From JBCCFW01 sp039029535 (GTDB lineage Bacteria > Acidobacteriota > JBCCFW01): a stretch of 49,212 nt of DNA. The stretch lies in the NCBI GenBank assembly GCA_039029535.1, contig JBCCFW010000035.1, forward strand, positions 1 through 49,212, in the 5' to 3' direction. Of this stretch, positions 41,926 through 49,212 are shown piece after piece. The position numbers were made by a program, and so were the translations under genes. A model generated the notes under the pieces. The model worked only from the letters and a program-made list of their open reading frames with translations, was not told the DNA's origin and ran no database searches. Each line of letters begins with the position of its first letter. Positions within the stretch are counted from its first letter, which is position 1.

Positions 41926-44400
41926 ATGACCACCCTCACCTCGTCGTCCTTCGCCAGTCTCCTTCTCGGTGCCTTCGTCGCTGTCAGCGCTCTCGCCGCG
42001 CCGACCGTGCACGACTTCGCGGAAGGCTCGACAGGCACCTCGCACGTCCTGACCCGACACGGTGCGGAGCCCGGACCGACCGTGAAGGACGGACGGCTCA
42101 TCCTGCTTCGCGGCCTGCGGGCGCGGGCGCCCCTGAGCAACTCCATCGCCTTCGAGCGCAGCGCGGAGGGGACCCACGAGGAGGTCGAGCTCCGCTTCCG
42201 CTTCGCGGTCGATCCCGGCGCTCACGGCTTCGGCGCGGCCCTGCTGAGCACGGCCGAGCATGGCGAGAGCGGACCGGCGCCCGAGGTGGAGGCCTGGGAA
42301 GCTCCGAGCGTGAAGGGCTCGTTCGCCGTGGGCATCGACGTCCACGATCCGGCCACGGGCCACTGGTTCGACGAGCACGGCAACTTCTACGACCGACCGC
42401 AGCGGCAGGTCTCGCTGCACCACGACGGTCGCGAGCTGCTCAAGCTCCTCAGCCCCGTCGAGTTCCGCGACCGCGAGCTGCACGAGATGGCCGTGGTCCT
42501 GCGGCACGACGCCGGCGGTGCCTTCGTCGACCTGACGATCGACGGTCAGTCTCTCCTGAAGAACCGCTTCCTTCCCGGCGTGCTGCCCTACGAGAGCCGC
42601 CTGGCCTTCGGTGGTCGCACCGGCAAGCTCACCACGGGCGTCGTCCTCGACGACGTTTCGCTCCAGTACCGACGGCCGCGACCGGCCGCCGAGATCTCGC
42701 CGGCGCCCCTGACGGTGCGGACCTTCGACGATGCGCACCTTCACATCGAGCAGAGGACCTTCCAGCAGACGTTCCAGCTCCCCCCGGCCGAGCTGCCGGT
42801 GCGGCGACTCCTTCTCACGGTCGATCTCGGACCGGCCCCGGAGGGCTGGGACGAGTGGGACCGCGGCGCAGCGATCCACGTGTTCCGGGGGAAAGGTGAG
42901 CAGCGGGAGAAGATCGAGGTCCTCCGCTACATCACTCCCTACGAGCGTGCGTACGCCTGGACCGCCGACGTCACCGACTTCCAGTCCGTGCTGCGTGGTG
43001 AGGTCGAGATGGAGCTCCAGGTCGACAGTTGGCAGGGGCACGGCTTCCTCATCGACGTCGACTTGCACTACTACCCGGGCCTGCCGGATCGCGAGGCCTT
43101 CGCGGTGGAGAACCTCTGGAACGTCTTCCACACCTTCGGCAACACGCCCGCCGAGATCGCCGCGTCGTTCCCGAGCCAGACACGCCGCGTGCCCACCGAC
43201 GCCGAGGCGGGTCGGCTCCGCTTCTCGGTCACCGGCCATGGCGGGTTCGGCGAGTTCACCCCGGCGTGGCTCGTCGCGACGGTCGACGGCCGACGTCATC
43301 GTCATCATCTCTGGCGCGACGACTGCTACCTCAATCCGGTACGGCCACAAGGGGGCACCTGGAAGTTCGATCGGGCCGGCTGGGCTCCCGGCGACCTGGT
43401 CGAGCCCTGGTTCGTCGAGCTCCCCGCGGGCTCCCTGCGTCGTGGTGGAACGGTGAGCCTCGGCTACGGGCCGGAGCCCTTCGACCTCGAGCCCGGGCAG
43501 GAGATCCAGGCGTCCCACTGGGTGGCTTCCCAGCTCGTCTACTACCGCACGCCGGTGAAGCCGAGCGTCGACGTCGCCTGGCTCTCCGAGCTGTTGTCCT
43601 GGCGCGAGCAGAGGAATCGGGGCCTGCGACGCGAGACTGGCTACCTCGCGCTGGCCGGCCTGCACTGGCTCGACGAGGGGCGCAACCACTTCGGCTCAGG
43701 TGAAGACAACGACTTCGTTCACGACATGGAAGGCGTGCCCGAGCGGGTGGGAACCTTCTTCCTCCGAGGTGATCGGCTGAGCTTCCGCGCCGCGCCCGAC
43801 GTGGAGGTGACCATCGAAGACGAGGCCGTGCGACGGGCCGAGCTCCGCTTCGACGATCATGAAGAGGGTCCGAGCCGCCTCACCATCGGCGACGTCGTGG
43901 TGTGGCCGATCCGTCGAGGTGACCAGCTCGGCTTGAGACTGCGCGACCCACGCAGTCACGTGCTGGCGAGCTTCGAGGGGGTCGAGAGCTTCGAGCCGGA
44001 TCCCCGCTGGCGTCTCCAGGGACGCTTCGTCGCCCACGAGGAGCCGAAGACGATCGAGCAGCCGAACATCCTCGGTTCCTCCTACGAAGACACCAGCCCG
44101 GGTGACCTCCTGGTTTGGATTGACGGCGAGGAGCATCGGCTCGTGCCGACCGGCGATCCCGAGCGAGGGATGTTCCTCGTCCTGGGTGACGAGACCAACG
44201 CGGACACCACCTACGGCGGCGGTCGCTTCCTGGTGCTGCCGCCGGTCGGTGCGGACGGCTGGGTGGAGGTCGACTTCAACCGGGCGTACAACCCGCCCTG
44301 TGCCTTCAGCCCCTACACGACCTGTCCGATCCCGCTGGAGGAGAACATCCTGCCGGTAGCGATCGAGGCGGGGGAGACGCTGACGTCGTCCTGGGAGTGA
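41926..44400 (+). CDS. Secreted lectin-like / PNGase F-like / DUF1684 fusion protein
   Basis: 824 residues with a signal peptide ending SALAA. Residues about 27-255 look like a concanavalin/LamG-type domain (LHEMAVVLRHDAGGAFVDLTIDGQ). Residues about 262-540 resemble the two jelly rolls of peptide-N-glycosidase F: GWDEWDRGAAIHVFRGKG, VLRYITPYERAYAWTADVTDFQSVLRGEVEMELQVDSWQG, then FSVTGHGGFGEFTPAWLV and QGGTWKFDRAGWAPGDLVEP. From about 552 a complete DUF1684 follows (LSWREQRNRGLRRETGYLALAGLHWLDEGRNHFGS to TTYGGGRFLVLPP and FNRAYNPPCAFSPYTTCPIP). A deglycosylation role would fit but catalytic residues cannot be confirmed. Divergent from the efflux operon across 114 bases. Confidence 0.82.
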   Translation: MTTLTSSSFASLLLGAFVAVSALAAPTVHDFAEGSTGTSHVLTRHGAEPGPTVKDGRLILLRGLRARAPLSNSIAFERSAEGTHEEVELRFRFAVDPGAHGFGAALLSTAEHGESGPAPEVEAWEAPSVKGSFAVGIDVHDPATGHWFDEHGNFYDRPQRQVSLHHDGRELLKLLSPVEFRDRELHEMAVVLRHDAGGAFVDLTIDGQSLLKNRFLPGVLPYESRLAFGGRTGKLTTGVVLDDVSLQYRRPRPAAEISPAPLTVRTFDDAHLHIEQRTFQQTFQLPPAELPVRRLLLTVDLGPAPEGWDEWDRGAAIHVFRGKGEQREKIEVLRYITPYERAYAWTADVTDFQSVLRGEVEMELQVDSWQGHGFLIDVDLHYYPGLPDREAFAVENLWNVFHTFGNTPAEIAASFPSQTRRVPTDAEAGRLRFSVTGHGGFGEFTPAWLVATVDGRRHRHHLWRDDCYLNPVRPQGGTWKFDRAGWAPGDLVEPWFVELPAGSLRRGGTVSLGYGPEPFDLEPGQEIQASHWVASQLVYYRTPVKPSVDVAWLSELLSWREQRNRGLRRETGYLALAGLHWLDEGRNHFGSGEDNDFVHDMEGVPERVGTFFLRGDRLSFRAAPDVEVTIEDEAVRRAELRFDDHEEGPSRLTIGDVVVWPIRRGDQLGLRLRDPRSHVLASFEGVESFEPDPRWRLQGRFVAHEEPKTIEQPNILGSSYEDTSPGDLLVWIDGEEHRLVPTGDPERGMFLVLGDETNADTTYGGGRFLVLPPVGADGWVEVDFNRAYNPPCAFSPYTTCPIPLEENILPVAIEAGETLTSSWE

Positions 44401-44556
44401 CGGAAACGCTGCGCTGCGCTGGCGTCAGCGAGTGGGTCGAGACGCCTCGTCAACGTGACTTTCGGCACCCTCCCACCTAGCTTCCCCTGTCCGCCATTTT
44501 AGGTTGCTGGCCGTCCGCCCTCATCGAGGTCGCCCGGACGGCCCGGGGGAAGATCC

Positions 44557-45864
44557 ATGTCGGTCGTTCGTGACGCTCATCGTCTCGTCATCGCCTGCGC
44601 TGTCGGGCTCCTGCTGCTCGCCACGTCGGTCAGGGGTGAGGAGCGTCGTTCGAGCGAGCGTCGCGTTCACGTCGCGTCGCCCGACCTGGCCCGGGAGTCG
44701 GGAGTCGGTGGTCCGGGGACGGAGCCTGGCCGGCTGCCCACGGTCGGTCGCGACGTCCACGCCGACGTGGGGCTGACCAGGCCCGAGGTCGCTCTCGGGG
44801 CTCCGCTCGATCTCCTCTCACCGGCCGTGCACGAGCTCACGCTCTCGGACTGCGGATGCACGGGCGCGATCTCGACGGCGATGCTCGGCGTCACCAAGGC
44901 CGACGTGATGATGGCCATCGACCTCACGGGCTCGATGTTCCAGGAGCGTGCGGAGCTCATCAGGCATGCGCTGGGGATCTTCGAGGGGCTGCGTGGGGTG
45001 GTGCCCGACCTGGCCTGCGGGCTCATCTCTCACAAGGACTACTCGGCCAGCGCCGTGGTGATGGAGCCTTGTCCCTACGCGTCCACCTACGGGAGCAGGA
45101 CCGACTACCCCTTCGCCCTGGAGCAGCCACTGACCACGGTGGCCGACGACGTGGTGACCGCAGTGAACGCGTTGCCGCTCGCCAGCGGCGGCTCCGACGC
45201 ACCCGAGTCCTACAGCAGGGTGCTGTACGAGGTGCGGACCAACTCCGACATCGGTTGGCGTCCCGGAGCCGATCGCTTCCTCATCACCTTCGGCGACGAG
45301 ATGCCGCACGACTGCAACGTGCTCGAGTGCCTGGGTGACACGACGCCCATCAACCGGGGCATCGACCTCGGTCCCGACGGTCTTCCAGACACCGGTGACG
45401 AGCTCGCGATCCAGGACGAGATCGACGGGCTCGCCGAGGAGGGCATCACGCTGGTCCACTTCGAGTCGTCGGGTGGCGGTGCGCTCGAGGGTGGCTACTC
45501 GAACCAGGAAATCTGGGATTGCTGGGCGGCGCAGACCGGCGGGCTCTCGGTGGCGCTGAACGCCGACGGCACCTCGATGGGGGGCGAGAACCTCGCCGAG
45601 CTCATCATCGACATCCTGGGCGGAATGATGGGGCCCTGCTCCGAGCTGTCGCTCCGGACGGAGGCCGGCTTCGAGGCCTGGCTCGTCGACGCGGGTCCCG
45701 TCTACATGGATGTCGTGCCACCTGCCCTGCGCGACTTCCCGATCACGGTTTGCGTGCCGCCGGACACGCCGCTGGGCGTGCATGAGTTCGAGATCATCCT
45801 CGACTGCTCGGGGACCGAGCTCGCCCGGCAACTCGTGAGGGTGACCGTCGACGAGGAGTGCTGA
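44557..45864 (+). CDS. Secreted von Willebrand factor A-domain protein
   Basis: 435 residues with a signal peptide (about 1-27). The vWA domain starts near 117: VMMAIDLTGSMFQERAELIRHALGIFEGL, where D122-L-T-G-S126 is the MIDAS motif with Thr at its middle position. The Asp of ASGGSDAPESYSR and the Asp of LITFGDEMPHD fit the other metal-site positions. A C-terminal beta-sandwich follows (VVPPALRDFPITVCVPPDTPLGVHEFEIILDCSGTEL). Likely surface or secreted adhesion or interaction module binding a divalent metal; ligand unknown. The 156 bases upstream contain no gene. Confidence 0.9.
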   Translation: MSVVRDAHRLVIACAVGLLLLATSVRGEERRSSERRVHVASPDLARESGVGGPGTEPGRLPTVGRDVHADVGLTRPEVALGAPLDLLSPAVHELTLSDCGCTGAISTAMLGVTKADVMMAIDLTGSMFQERAELIRHALGIFEGLRGVVPDLACGLISHKDYSASAVVMEPCPYASTYGSRTDYPFALEQPLTTVADDVVTAVNALPLASGGSDAPESYSRVLYEVRTNSDIGWRPGADRFLITFGDEMPHDCNVLECLGDTTPINRGIDLGPDGLPDTGDELAIQDEIDGLAEEGITLVHFESSGGGALEGGYSNQEIWDCWAAQTGGLSVALNADGTSMGGENLAELIIDILGGMMGPCSELSLRTEAGFEAWLVDAGPVYMDVVPPALRDFPITVCVPPDTPLGVHEFEIILDCSGTELARQLVRVTVDEEC

Positions 45865-45897
45865 GTCGCCTGGCGTGAGCCCCGTGCCGAGAGGGGG

Positions 45898-45939
45898 TTG
45901 CGTCTCGGGTCGTCGTTATTGATAATGAGAGTCGATATC
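45898..45939 (+). promoter_or_regulatory. Promoter with overlapping Fur box
   Basis: A TTGCGT -35 box (45898-45903), a 17-base spacer and a GATAAT -10 box (45921-45926). The 19 bases from 45921, GATAATGAGAGTCGATATC, match the classical Fur box at 15 of 19 positions and are flanked by TTGATA...TATCAA dyad arms. A repressor bound here would cover the -10 and the start of transcription, so iron-replete repression is expected. Genes downstream: the small protein at 45963 and, probably by read-through, the Sec peroxiredoxin at 46279. Confidence 0.72.
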
Positions 45940-45962
45940 AACAAGAGCGAGGACTTCTCGAA

Positions 45963-46166
45963 ATGCGACCCGACCTGCCGATCTACACCGACACCTGCCC
46001 CCACGGTCATCTCGTGGTCACCGTGGGCCGGACCAGCCTGCACCTCGACCCCGAGGAGGGGCGGCGGCTCGCCGAGGCCATCACCGAGACGCTTCACGCC
46101 CTGGAGCCCAGCCCGCCCCTGCCCCTGCGCGCGGTCACCCTGCCGGCGGACTCGCGGGCGCACTGA
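45963..46166 (+). CDS. Small unknown protein next to Fur box
   Basis: 67 residues (MRPDLPIYTDTCPHGHLVVTVGRTSLHLDPEEGRRLAEAI...). It reads as an ordinary small soluble protein: a beta hairpin with Cys12-Pro-His14-Gly-His16, then helix EEGRRLAEAITETLHAL. The CPHGH group could bind a metal such as iron or zinc, which fits the Fur-like site just upstream, but that is inference. ATG at 45963 with AGGA about 9 bases before. It is 112 bases ahead of the selenocysteine peroxiredoxin. Not recognised as a family. Confidence 0.6.
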   Translation: MRPDLPIYTDTCPHGHLVVTVGRTSLHLDPEEGRRLAEAITETLHALEPSPPLPLRAVTLPADSRAH

Positions 46167-46278
46167 GGTCACGACGCGCCCCCGTGAGAAGATGCCGGTG
46201 GGAGAGGACGACAACCCGCTGAGCCCGATGGCCCGGTGTCTTCCGCGCCGCCGGGAGCAGCCCTCGCGAGGAGTGCTC

Positions 46279-46914
46279 ATGACTTCGTCTCTCGACCGGC
46301 TCCTGCCGGTCTTCGTCCTGCTGGCCGGCGGGCTTCTGGCCCTGGCTTGCGGCACTCAGGCCCCCTCCGACGGAGGGAGCCCTGGTGCCAGCACGCAGAC
46401 GGCGCCAACCAGCCAGCCGGCCTCGTCCGCGAGCCAGCCGGCGGCGACCACCCAGGCTGCCCGTTCGGCCGCGACCGACTTCACCCTCGTCGACGCCGCT
46501 GGCGTCACGCATCGTCTCTCGGAGCGCCGTGGTGAGCCGACCGTCCTGGTCTTCTACCGCGGCGTCTGGTGACCGTACTGCCGCACGCAGCTGGTCGAGC
46601 TGCAAGAGAACATCGAGAGCATCCGAGCCACCGGCGCCGAGGTCTGGGCGATCAGCGCCGATGAGCAGCAACGTCTCGCGGCCTTCGCGAAGGACTCGGG
46701 CGTGAGCTTCCCGCTCCTGGTCGACGAGGGAGCCAAGGTCATCGCGAGCTACGGCGTCGACAACGCCGGTGCGCGTCGACCGGTGCCACATCCTTCGATC
46801 GTCATCGTCGGAGCCGGTGGTGACGTCGTCTTCAAGCACGTCGATCCGAACTACGCGACGCGGCTGCCCGCCGAGCGCGTGATCGGGCTGCTGAAGAACC
46901 TCGCTGGGTCGTGA
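46279..46914 (+). CDS. Selenocysteine peroxiredoxin-like lipoprotein
   Basis: 211 residues if the in-frame TGA at 46570-46572 is selenocysteine 98. The signal peptide ends in LALAC24, so the mature protein is lipid-anchored. A Ser/Thr/Ala/Pro/Gln linker (30-64) follows, then an AhpC/TSA thioredoxin fold: TDFTLVDAAGVTHRLSERRGEP, VLVFYRGVW, Sec-Pro-Tyr-Cys101, TGAEVWAISADEQQRLAAFAKDSGVSFPLLVDEGAKVIASYGVDN, HPSIVIVGAGGDVVFKHVDPNYATRLPAE. Homology is continuous in frame across the TGA, and a hairpin lies just after it. ATG at 46279 follows GAGGAG. Likely reduces peroxides or disulfides on the outer side of a membrane. Ordinary calling would split it into two ORFs. Confidence 0.93.
46587..46603 (+). 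promoter_or_regulatory. Bacterial SECIS-like hairpin for Sec98
   Basis: Perfect 6-bp stem GCAGCT/AGCTGC with loop GGTCG. The first loop G is nt 21 after the UGA, the same distance as in the small selenoprotein at 19987-20160, and GGU opens the loop. Confidence 0.82.
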
Positions 46915-46925
46915 GCCGGTGACCA

Positions 46926-46960
46926 GCCGGTCTCGAACGCTGCCTGCGTTCGAGACCGGC
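46926..46960. terminator. Perfect 15-bp hairpin after the peroxiredoxin gene
   Basis: Left arm GCCGGTCTCGAACGC (46926-46940), loop TGCCT, right arm exactly complementary (46946-46960). It starts 11 bases after the stop of the Sec peroxiredoxin and lies before the next gene, so it probably ends that transcript. There is no run of T after it on either strand, so it is either a T-poor terminator or an mRNA 3' stabiliser. Confidence 0.6.
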
Positions 46961-47019
46961 AGCATCCGTTGCCATGGGCCTGGAGCTGGCGAAGACGGTC
47001 GTGGCGACAGGAGGACGCC

Positions 47020-47985
47020 ATGGGAATGATCAACAGTCTGGCCGTGATGGCTGTTGCCTGGATGGTGATGGTCCATGGCGCCTTGCTTCAGAGCCAGCCG
47101 GACTCCGGAGCAGAGTGGTCTCCAGGTTGGGCACCTGGCAGCTCGGCTGAGGAATCGAGTCCGAGGCTTGATGCCATGGAGGCGCCGAACCAGCATGCTT
47201 GGCGCTCGGCGTGGCAAGTCGGAGAGCACTGGACCGAGCGGCATGCGTTGGAGCGAGCACCGGTCCAGCCAGACTGTTGGCGATGCCGTTTTCGGGGGAT
47301 ACCGCTGGCGTGGGTCGACTTGCGGTATCTGGTACGCAAGCCGGACCGAATCGAGGAGTTGCGCTACCACCCGAACGCCCTCGTCTTGGAGGTGACCTCC
47401 GAGCTGATCGAGTCCGATGGGACTCGCAGGGCGCGGTCTCCGGTGCTGATCACGTTCGATCCCGACAGCGGTGATGTCTTGCGCGTCTTGAGACTGAACC
47501 TCGAGAAGCGACGAGCACGAGCAGTTCGGGGCCGGCCTCGACAGGACTTGCGTGAGGTTGCCGGTGAGCTCCTGGCCGACAGGTGCAAGAACCTCCACCA
47601 ATTGCGCTGGCCGCCCATCACGGGAGTCAATGACCAGGGGGAGTGGTTCCTGGGCCCGAGCTCCGAGCGTCTTGGCGTGAAGATGGAGCCAGGAGGGCAG
47701 GGCATGGCCCGAGCCGACTACTCGCTGGAGGAGGATCCGCGGGCTCGAGTCAAGGCGCGCCGGCAACACGAGTACACCCAATGGTCACCCTGGTATCGGG
47801 TCGTTGACATCGCTCCGGAGGCTTCGCACTCGAACCCGACACCTCTACCGGACATCTACCTGACTGATCTCGTCGACCATGGAGTTTGGACGGCTGAAGA
47901 GATCGAGTCGAAACGGATCGATCTCACCGGCATGGTCTGGGCTGCGAAGCCTCGGCTGACGCCAAGGGCCTTGGCGAGGCCTTGA
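47020..47985 (+). CDS. Unknown protein with N-terminal signal or anchor
   Basis: 321 residues from the ATG at 47020, which has AGGAGG 5-6 bases upstream; the frame runs 17 codons further back without coding character. The N terminus is hydrophobic (INSLAVMAVAWMVMVHGALLQ), a signal peptide or anchor. The body is rich in Arg, Trp and Glu and contains C-W-R-C (DCWRCRFRG) and strands LITFDPDSGDVLRVLRLNLE. No domain is recognised. The base composition looks somewhat less GC-rich than the neighbours, which might hint at a different history. Function unknown. Confidence 0.75.
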   Translation: MGMINSLAVMAVAWMVMVHGALLQSQPDSGAEWSPGWAPGSSAEESSPRLDAMEAPNQHAWRSAWQVGEHWTERHALERAPVQPDCWRCRFRGIPLAWVDLRYLVRKPDRIEELRYHPNALVLEVTSELIESDGTRRARSPVLITFDPDSGDVLRVLRLNLEKRRARAVRGRPRQDLREVAGELLADRCKNLHQLRWPPITGVNDQGEWFLGPSSERLGVKMEPGGQGMARADYSLEEDPRARVKARRQHEYTQWSPWYRVVDIAPEASHSNPTPLPDIYLTDLVDHGVWTAEEIESKRIDLTGMVWAAKPRLTPRALARP

Positions 47986-48061
47986 GGCATTCGAGAGGTC
48001 CCCTCCTCCGCCATGGGTGCCCAGCTCGTCTCGCCCACTCGGGCCGAGGGAGCTTCTCAAC

Positions 48062-48322
48062 ATGAGCCGCGGCGCCCCCAAGCGACGGACGATCTCCGTC
48101 CACTGTGCGGGCTGTCGCTTCCTTCTCTACAAGTACGCGAAGGGAGGGACCGGCGGCCTCGTGAAGTGTCTCGAGGACCGCATCCTCGACGACCGCACGG
48201 CCGGCGATCAGCGTTGTCCCGAGTGTGGCCAGCAGTTCGCCCGCGCCCGCACGCTGCACGGCAAGACGGCTCACTTCATCATCTCGGGCAAGGTCTACAC
48301 GAAGGGCATGACCCGCAAGTGA
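48062..48322 (+). CDS. Small zinc-ribbon protein
   Basis: 86 residues with a four-cysteine zinc ribbon: VHCAGCRF (CxxC) and RCPECGQQF (CxxC), joined by the lysine-rich loop LYKYAKGGTGGLVKCLEDRILDD, which adds a fifth cysteine. The basic C-terminal tail (HGKTAHFIISGKVYTKGMTRK) suggests nucleic-acid or ribosome contact. The length and layout recall small uncharacterised zinc-ribbon proteins; no specific name. ATG at 48062, with GGGAG upstream. Convergent with the following gene, with 3 bases between the stops. Confidence 0.82.
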   Translation: MSRGAPKRRTISVHCAGCRFLLYKYAKGGTGGLVKCLEDRILDDRTAGDQRCPECGQQFARARTLHGKTAHFIISGKVYTKGMTRK

Positions 48323-48325
48323 GGG

Positions 48326-49060
48326 TCACTCGTCGTCATGGAGGTCGACGAGGAAGAGGAGTGCGTGCTCACTGTCCGGCATCGGGATGTACGACGAGCT
48401 CGACGTGTTCTCCAGGTCCAGCATGGGGTCCAGGACCTGTCCGTTCAGCTCCAGGACCGACTCGAGCATCCAGCCCCTCCTTCCGAACCGAGCTTGAAGC
48501 CCCAAGCCGATCGCCGTGCGCGAGACCTCATCGGTGGCCTTCAGGTCCAGGCGCCCTGACTCGGCGAGCTCGGTCGTGGTCTCGATGAGGACCTGAGCCT
48601 CACCGGCATCGAGGAGACGCTGAAGCAGCTCTTCATCGTTGAGCGCCGGCCTCGGCAACCGCCTTCGGGTGCGAGGCGGGTAGCGTGCGGAGGGGAGTCG
48701 GGCGACCGTCACCGACACGGACTGCATGGCCGACTGCAGCTCGAGCGCGAACTCGACGCCCCTGGGGTTCGTCGTCTCCCGCACGGTTCGGGCCTCGAGG
48801 CTCGCGATCGCGCGATGCTCGCTCAGCTCGTGGAGATACTGAGCGAGCTTCTCCTGAGTCGGTGCCCATCCCACCGCAGCGCCGGCAGCCCCCGCGCGCG
48901 CGTAGGCCGTGATGTCGACTCGGTGGGGAAGCAGTCGAGCGGGCAGGAGCCCATCGAGCTCGGCCGTGACGCGGAGCTCGTCGGCTCGCGCTCGATGCAG
49001 GGCAGAGCTGGCGAGGACCAGGGCCAGCAGGCCAGCGACCGTCGTGAGCCTTCGCTTCAT
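48326..49060 (-). CDS. Secreted protein of unknown function
   Basis: 244 residues from the ATG at 49060, with AGGAGG 7 bases upstream (the frame continues 29 codons back without coding character). A signal peptide (MKRRLTTVAGLLALVLASSAL...RADE) precedes a beta-rich sequence: LRVTAELDGLLPARLLPHRVDI, GVEFALELQSAMQSVSVTVARL, LLQRLLDAGEAQVLIETTTELAESG, and a final hydrophobic strand before DLHDDE. The Val/Leu-rich alternating strands would fit a secretin-like or outer-membrane-associated periplasmic protein, but no family is recognised. The 152 bases to the window end hold a 7-bp hairpin (49179-49195) and no gene. Confidence 0.8.
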   Translation of the reverse strand: MKRRLTTVAGLLALVLASSALHRARADELRVTAELDGLLPARLLPHRVDITAYARAGAAGAAVGWAPTQEKLAQYLHELSEHRAIASLEARTVRETTNPRGVEFALELQSAMQSVSVTVARLPSARYPPRTRRRLPRPALNDEELLQRLLDAGEAQVLIETTTELAESGRLDLKATDEVSRTAIGLGLQARFGRRGWMLESVLELNGQVLDPMLDLENTSSSSYIPMPDSEHALLFLVDLHDDE

Positions 49061-49212
49061 CCGTCGTCCTCCTGGTGAACGCGGCCGATGTCGTGCGTCG
49101 ACCGAGGCCTGTTCATCCATGCGGAGGAGGAGCTGATTCCTTGTCACCCGCGCTGGGTGGAGGTGCGAGGGTCAGGATGTCGGCCTCGGGCCGACCCCAA
49201 AAAAAGAAACGC

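Noticed and set aside
49179..49195. 7-bp hairpin next to an A run at the right edge as a terminator
   Set aside because: The T run is on the wrong side of the stem for either transcription direction seen here, and the window ends.
7100..49212. CRISPR array, tRNA, rRNA, insertion sequence or prophage
   Set aside because: No spaced direct repeats, tRNA-like cloverleaf, rRNA core, transposase or phage gene was seen anywhere in the window.

Overview
This is a GC-rich (roughly two-thirds G+C), gene-dense window from a Gram-negative-type bacterium. It carries lipoproteins, a TolC/adaptor/RND efflux set, signal peptides, GGAGG-type ribosome binding sites and frequent GTG or TTG starts. The lineage cannot be fixed from sequence alone. 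The secreted M36 peptidase, GH9 glycosidase, GEVED, CHAT and FecR proteins, the fused histidine genes and the selenocysteine use would fit Acidobacteriota, Planctomycetota, Myxococcota or a related candidate phylum. The first 153 bases form a perfect fold-back of the hisD gene, so the left edge looks like a chimeric contig end.

Layout. (1) 1-7159, minus strand: a compact histidine operon, promoter - His leader peptide - attenuator - hisG - hisC::HAD phosphatase - hisB - hisH::hisF - hisA::hisI::hisE - hisD. Most genes overlap by 4 bases, and three cistrons are fusions. (2) 7291-11597, plus: a repeat-containing lipoprotein and its partner, then a secreted protein, an ECF sigma factor and a FecR-type anti-sigma, with overlapping ends. 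(3) 11608-18019, minus: a patatin/cPLA2-like phospholipase and a 1484-residue secreted M36-type metallopeptidase. (4) 18165-25630: a THUMP methyltransferase, a two-gene selenoprotein operon, a SUKH-like protein, Ogt, a HAD phosphatase, a GH9 glycosidase, a DUF971 protein and an acetyltransferase. (5) 25755-31225: a questin-oxidase-like protein, a TPR protein directly followed in frame by a CHAT protease-like protein, and a secreted GEVED protein. (6) 31497-41811, minus: NUDIX, SDR, thioesterase, DUF2262, SRPBCC, GNAT and an RND efflux operon whose outer-membrane channel has an extra N-terminal substrate-binding-protein-like domain. (7) 41926-49060: a PNGase F-like/DUF1684 fusion, a von Willebrand A protein, a Fur-box promoter ahead of a small protein and a selenocysteine lipoprotein peroxiredoxin, then three little-known genes.

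Most notable signal. Three genes are each interrupted by one in-frame UGA. In every case the UGA is followed 20-24 nt later by a perfect short hairpin with GG in its loop, the form of a bacterial SECIS element. Two encode peroxiredoxin/thioredoxin-fold proteins with a Sec-Pro-x-Cys active site: one membrane-anchored, one a lipoprotein behind a Fur-like site. The third is a 57-residue membrane protein with a Cys-Sec pair, overlapping the membrane peroxiredoxin by 4 bases. It is not a family I recognise. Together they suggest an envelope selenium-based redox relay. The Sec machinery (selA, selB, selC, selD) is not in the window, so Sec decoding is inferred from the genes themselves.
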